From: Urophycis tenuis
Taxonomy: Eukaryota; Chordata; Actinopteri; Gadiformes; Phycidae
Direction of reading: 5' to 3'
Length of the DNA stretch: 64,000 bases
NCBI GenBank assembly: GCA_036785325.1
Contig: JAXIVH010000043.1
Span: forward strand, 234,501 to 298,500
Part shown: positions 61,153 to 64,000 of the stretch, piece by piece
Numbering within the stretch: position 1 is the first letter of the stretch
Layout: every line of letters starts with the position of its first letter
Program-made: the position numbers and the translations under genes
The notes under the pieces: generated by a model
What the model saw: only the letters and a program-made list of their open reading frames with translations
Told to the model about the DNA's origin: nothing
Database searches by the model: none

Positions 61153-64000
61153 ATGGGTAAGTAATCACAGTGGCTATTCGAAGAAACATTTTTTTGTCAA
61201 TGCTCAAAAGTATACATGAATTCATTTGTTACAAATATTCAAAGTATAATTGTCCACATATTAATACTCTCGTGAACTGCCCTGCTCTGCTACAACTGTT
61301 GCTAGCAAGTGGGTACAATGGTTCTGTTCACCTAATTGAATTAATTTCACTTTCATAACTTCAAATTAAATATTTAAATGAATGACCGTTAAGCGTAGAC
61401 GTGTTGAACCATCACAATCACGATATATTTTTATTAGGGTGTTAAATTCTCTAAGCTAATTCCACCGACTTGCTGAACCAGTTATCCAAGCTAGTCAACA
61501 TTGTAGGCTATGCGGTGGACCACGCATTTCGTTCTTCTGGTAATGCATTGCATCTCGTCTCTGTTGTGTCTCCAGGTGGCTTCTTCTCCAGAATATTCTC
61601 CGGTTTGTTCGGCACCCGAGAGATGAGGATTCTCATCCTGGGTTTGGACGGCGCCGGGAAAACCACCATTCTGTACCGGCTGCAGGTTGGCGAGGTGGTC
61701 ACAACCATCCCTAGTACGTAACGCCGAGGCCTATCCAAACTCATGCTGTCCGCATCCAAACATGTTCAGTACACTGTTGATGGTTGCTCATGTGGATCGG
61801 GAGCGAGAGCGACTTTCATCACAGGCAAATGCGTCATATTTTGGCGAATCATTTCGAAGCTTTCTAAAAACATATCAGCCTGACCTTTATAACACTGCGG
61901 GTTGTCCCTCTCTTCAGCCATCGGGTTCAACGTGGAGACTGTCAGCTACAAGAACCTCAAGTTCCAGGTGTGGGACCTGGGAGGACAGACAAGCATCAGG
62001 TGTGTGGAGGACCAAAGATTGTTCAGAGAATAAGTTCAAAGGCCTTGTCCGACAATTAATATGAAGAAATGTCAAAAGAAAAGATGTAGCTTCTTGAATC
62101 GATGGAGCAGTTGTAGCTGGTTCCCGTCCCTGAATGTGTGTTCAACTTTTGCAGTAAATATTGGTATTGACTAATCATCAAAAATGGCTTATTTTACCAT
62201 GGGAAGGATTCTTAAAAGTAAGAAGGTACTATCTTCCGCATAGTGTCAGTCTTTGACATTTCCCCACAAAGACAAGACTGTGGTTGTGTCTAGTTGTGGT
62301 TGTTTGGTGTAGAATGTTTTCCATCTCCGTTCTTAAAGGTCTCTCTGGAGCCCCCGTACCCTCTCATCCATGCTACATTTAAATAATGTCACCCTGTGGT
62401 TTATATTTCTCAGTTGTCTTCTCTATCTTTATTGGTTTTCTGTTGGGCTGCTCGATTTTCCATTGGATGACTCGCATTTGGTGATTTTTTCTTACTTTCC
62501 TTTAGCCCCACTCTCTGTTCCCATAACCTAATTTGGCCTACTATATCACTGTTGTCATCAGTACTACTCTTCGTGGTAATTGATAATGTATTACGAAACT
62601 TTCATTTCAAATGTTCAGTATGCTAAACCGTCATTGCACTGTAGCGGCTACGGTGGTGTGCTGCTCCTGATCCCCTTGACTTAATGGATGAATTCTGACT
62701 CTTCCAGGCCCTATTGGCGGTGCTACTACTCTAACACAGACGCCGTCATCTACGTGGTGGACAGCAGTGACCGGGACCGAATGGGCATCTCCAAGTCAGA
62801 GCTGGTGGCCATGTTGGAGGTGGGTCACGACAACCTATCTCAGCCAAAATGGTGCAAGCAACAAAAAGGGCTTTGCATATGAGCACGTCAAACACTGTGC
62901 ACCAAAATGATTACTGTAAGCACTTGTGTGCACAGTATTTCCCTGCTTGTGCGAGCAGTAGCCTGTGAGGAGAAAAATAATGCATTGAGCACATAAATTG
63001 AAGCAGTATGAAACTGACCCCCCCCCCTCCCCAAGCAAGCTCCCGTTTAACTAAGAGACGTCTCAGAGCTTTGGAGAACAACAAAGTGAAACACCGCAGA
63101 CAGCCGGCAGCCGTTAACAAAACCTATTTGTTGAGTAAAGCGTCATCACGCTCAACCATAGCCTTGAAGATTAGCAGTCCTTCACTATATAAAATATATA
63201 ATCTAAATGTAATAAGTTAGAGCAACCAATCACATTTGAGGATTCAATGTTGGACTCCGCCCACTTAGTCCCAAAAAGAGAACCATGCTGATGTCATCAT
63301 TGTGCACCTTGCCGCACACCATGCGCTACGCATGGTTTGGTTGTTCTCACTTACGTGTTGCTTTGGAATAAAGTGTGTGATTAATGATGCAATCCTATAA
63401 ACAAAAATATACCGTATAAGGCAGTCAAAATCACAGCAGGTGCTGTCGCCCATGAGACAGTCAACTGCAGACAGTAACGTATGTGTTGTACCGCGGGGTC
63501 CTCAGGAAGAGGAGCTGAAGAAGGCCATCCTGGTGGTGTTTGCCAACAAGCAGGACATGGAGCAGGCGATGACCCCCACCGAGGTGGCCAATGCCCTGGG
63601 GCTGCCGTGCCTCAAAGACAGGAAGTGGCAGATATTCAAGACCTCAGCCACCAAGGGCACTGGCCTGAATGAAGCCATGGAATGGTAGGATCACCCCCCC
63701 CATTTCAATTGTTTTCTTAAAACAAGATTGCATTTGGCAACATATTGATCAGGGTTGTGTAATGCCACTATTAATGGGACACTTTCAAACATAATATTGT
63801 AAGCAGAAAAATCAAATGCCCAAGTTGCAGTATATTTGGAAAGGGTATTGGTTGATGCATTTCTGATGTAGTCCCCACCCTCAGTAAACAAGGTGAAGGT
63901 GTGTTGGGAATATAACCAGCCACCTGTGCAGGTGTGTAAATTACTTCCTCATTTTACAACCAAGCCTCTTGTCTCTCGCCCCTCCCCGTAGGCTGGTGGA
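61153..64000 (+). CDS. arl1: arl1: ADP-ribosylation factor-like GTPase 1 (3' end outside window)
   Basis: Coding exons 61153-61156 (ATGG only), 61576-61713, 61918-61999, 62708-62819, 63506-63684 and 63992 onward, all in frame. The result is about 174 of an expected 181 residues. It starts MGGFFSRIFSGLFGTREMRI, with Gly2 available for myristoylation. The P-loop GLDGAGKT is at residues 24-31, followed by TIPTIGFN (switch I), WDLGGQ (switch II) and NKQD; the window ends within MEWLVE. ARL1 is a trans-Golgi GTPase that recruits GRIP-domain golgins and supports endosome-to-Golgi traffic. Exon 1 contributes only four coding bases, so gene finders easily miss the start. Confidence 0.95.

Overview
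This is a nuclear genomic window from a ray-finned fish, almost certainly a teleost. It carries five intron-split vertebrate genes with GT-AG boundaries. The gene order bicd1 then fgd4, same strand, matches the human BICD1-FGD4 neighbourhood. The introns hold tRNA-headed SINEs and LINE 3' ends of teleost type, many long (CA)n and (CT)n tracts, and an unusually high load of minisatellites. I cannot name the species.

Layout. A 472-bp inverted-repeat element (344-815) is followed by strap on the minus strand (1713-7267, 9 coding exons, complete 329-codon model). strap is head-to-head with bicd1 on the plus strand (8629-29215, 11 coding exons, full length but with one apparent missing base in exon 2). 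A gene-poor 7.5 kb (29216-36766) follows. It contains two exon-like segments and the first good polyadenylation signals after bicd1. A 1.05-kb inverted-repeat transposon (36767-37813) sits just upstream of fgd4 (37980-49340, plus, 15 coding exons). fgd4 is tail-to-tail with dennd11 (51802-60439, minus, 9 coding exons, complete 495-codon model). dennd11 is head-to-head with arl1 (61153 to window end, plus, cut off about seven residues before its expected stop).

The genes do not form one pathway, but their products share a cell-biological theme. STRAP is a WD40 scaffold, BICD1 a dynein/dynactin adaptor for RAB6 cargo, FGD4 (frabin) a CDC42 exchange factor, DENND11 a DENN-family protein, and ARL1 a trans-Golgi GTPase.

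The most distinctive property of the window is where its tandem repeats sit. They repeatedly begin at, copy or abut exon edges. A 34-bp array copies the 5' splice site of strap exon 6 ten times. A 39-bp array copies the 5' splice site of dennd11 exon 7. A 43-bp array interrupts the last coding exon of fgd4. A 57-bp array lies inside fgd4 coding exon 3. A 33-bp array ends 26 bp before bicd1 exon 8, open in the same frame. A 27-bp array of about 53 units stops just before fgd4 exon 9. Several acceptors use a (UG)n tract in place of a normal polypyrimidine tract. I found no operon, CRISPR array or prokaryotic-type system. What is potentially new here is splice-site and exon-edge minisatellite biology.
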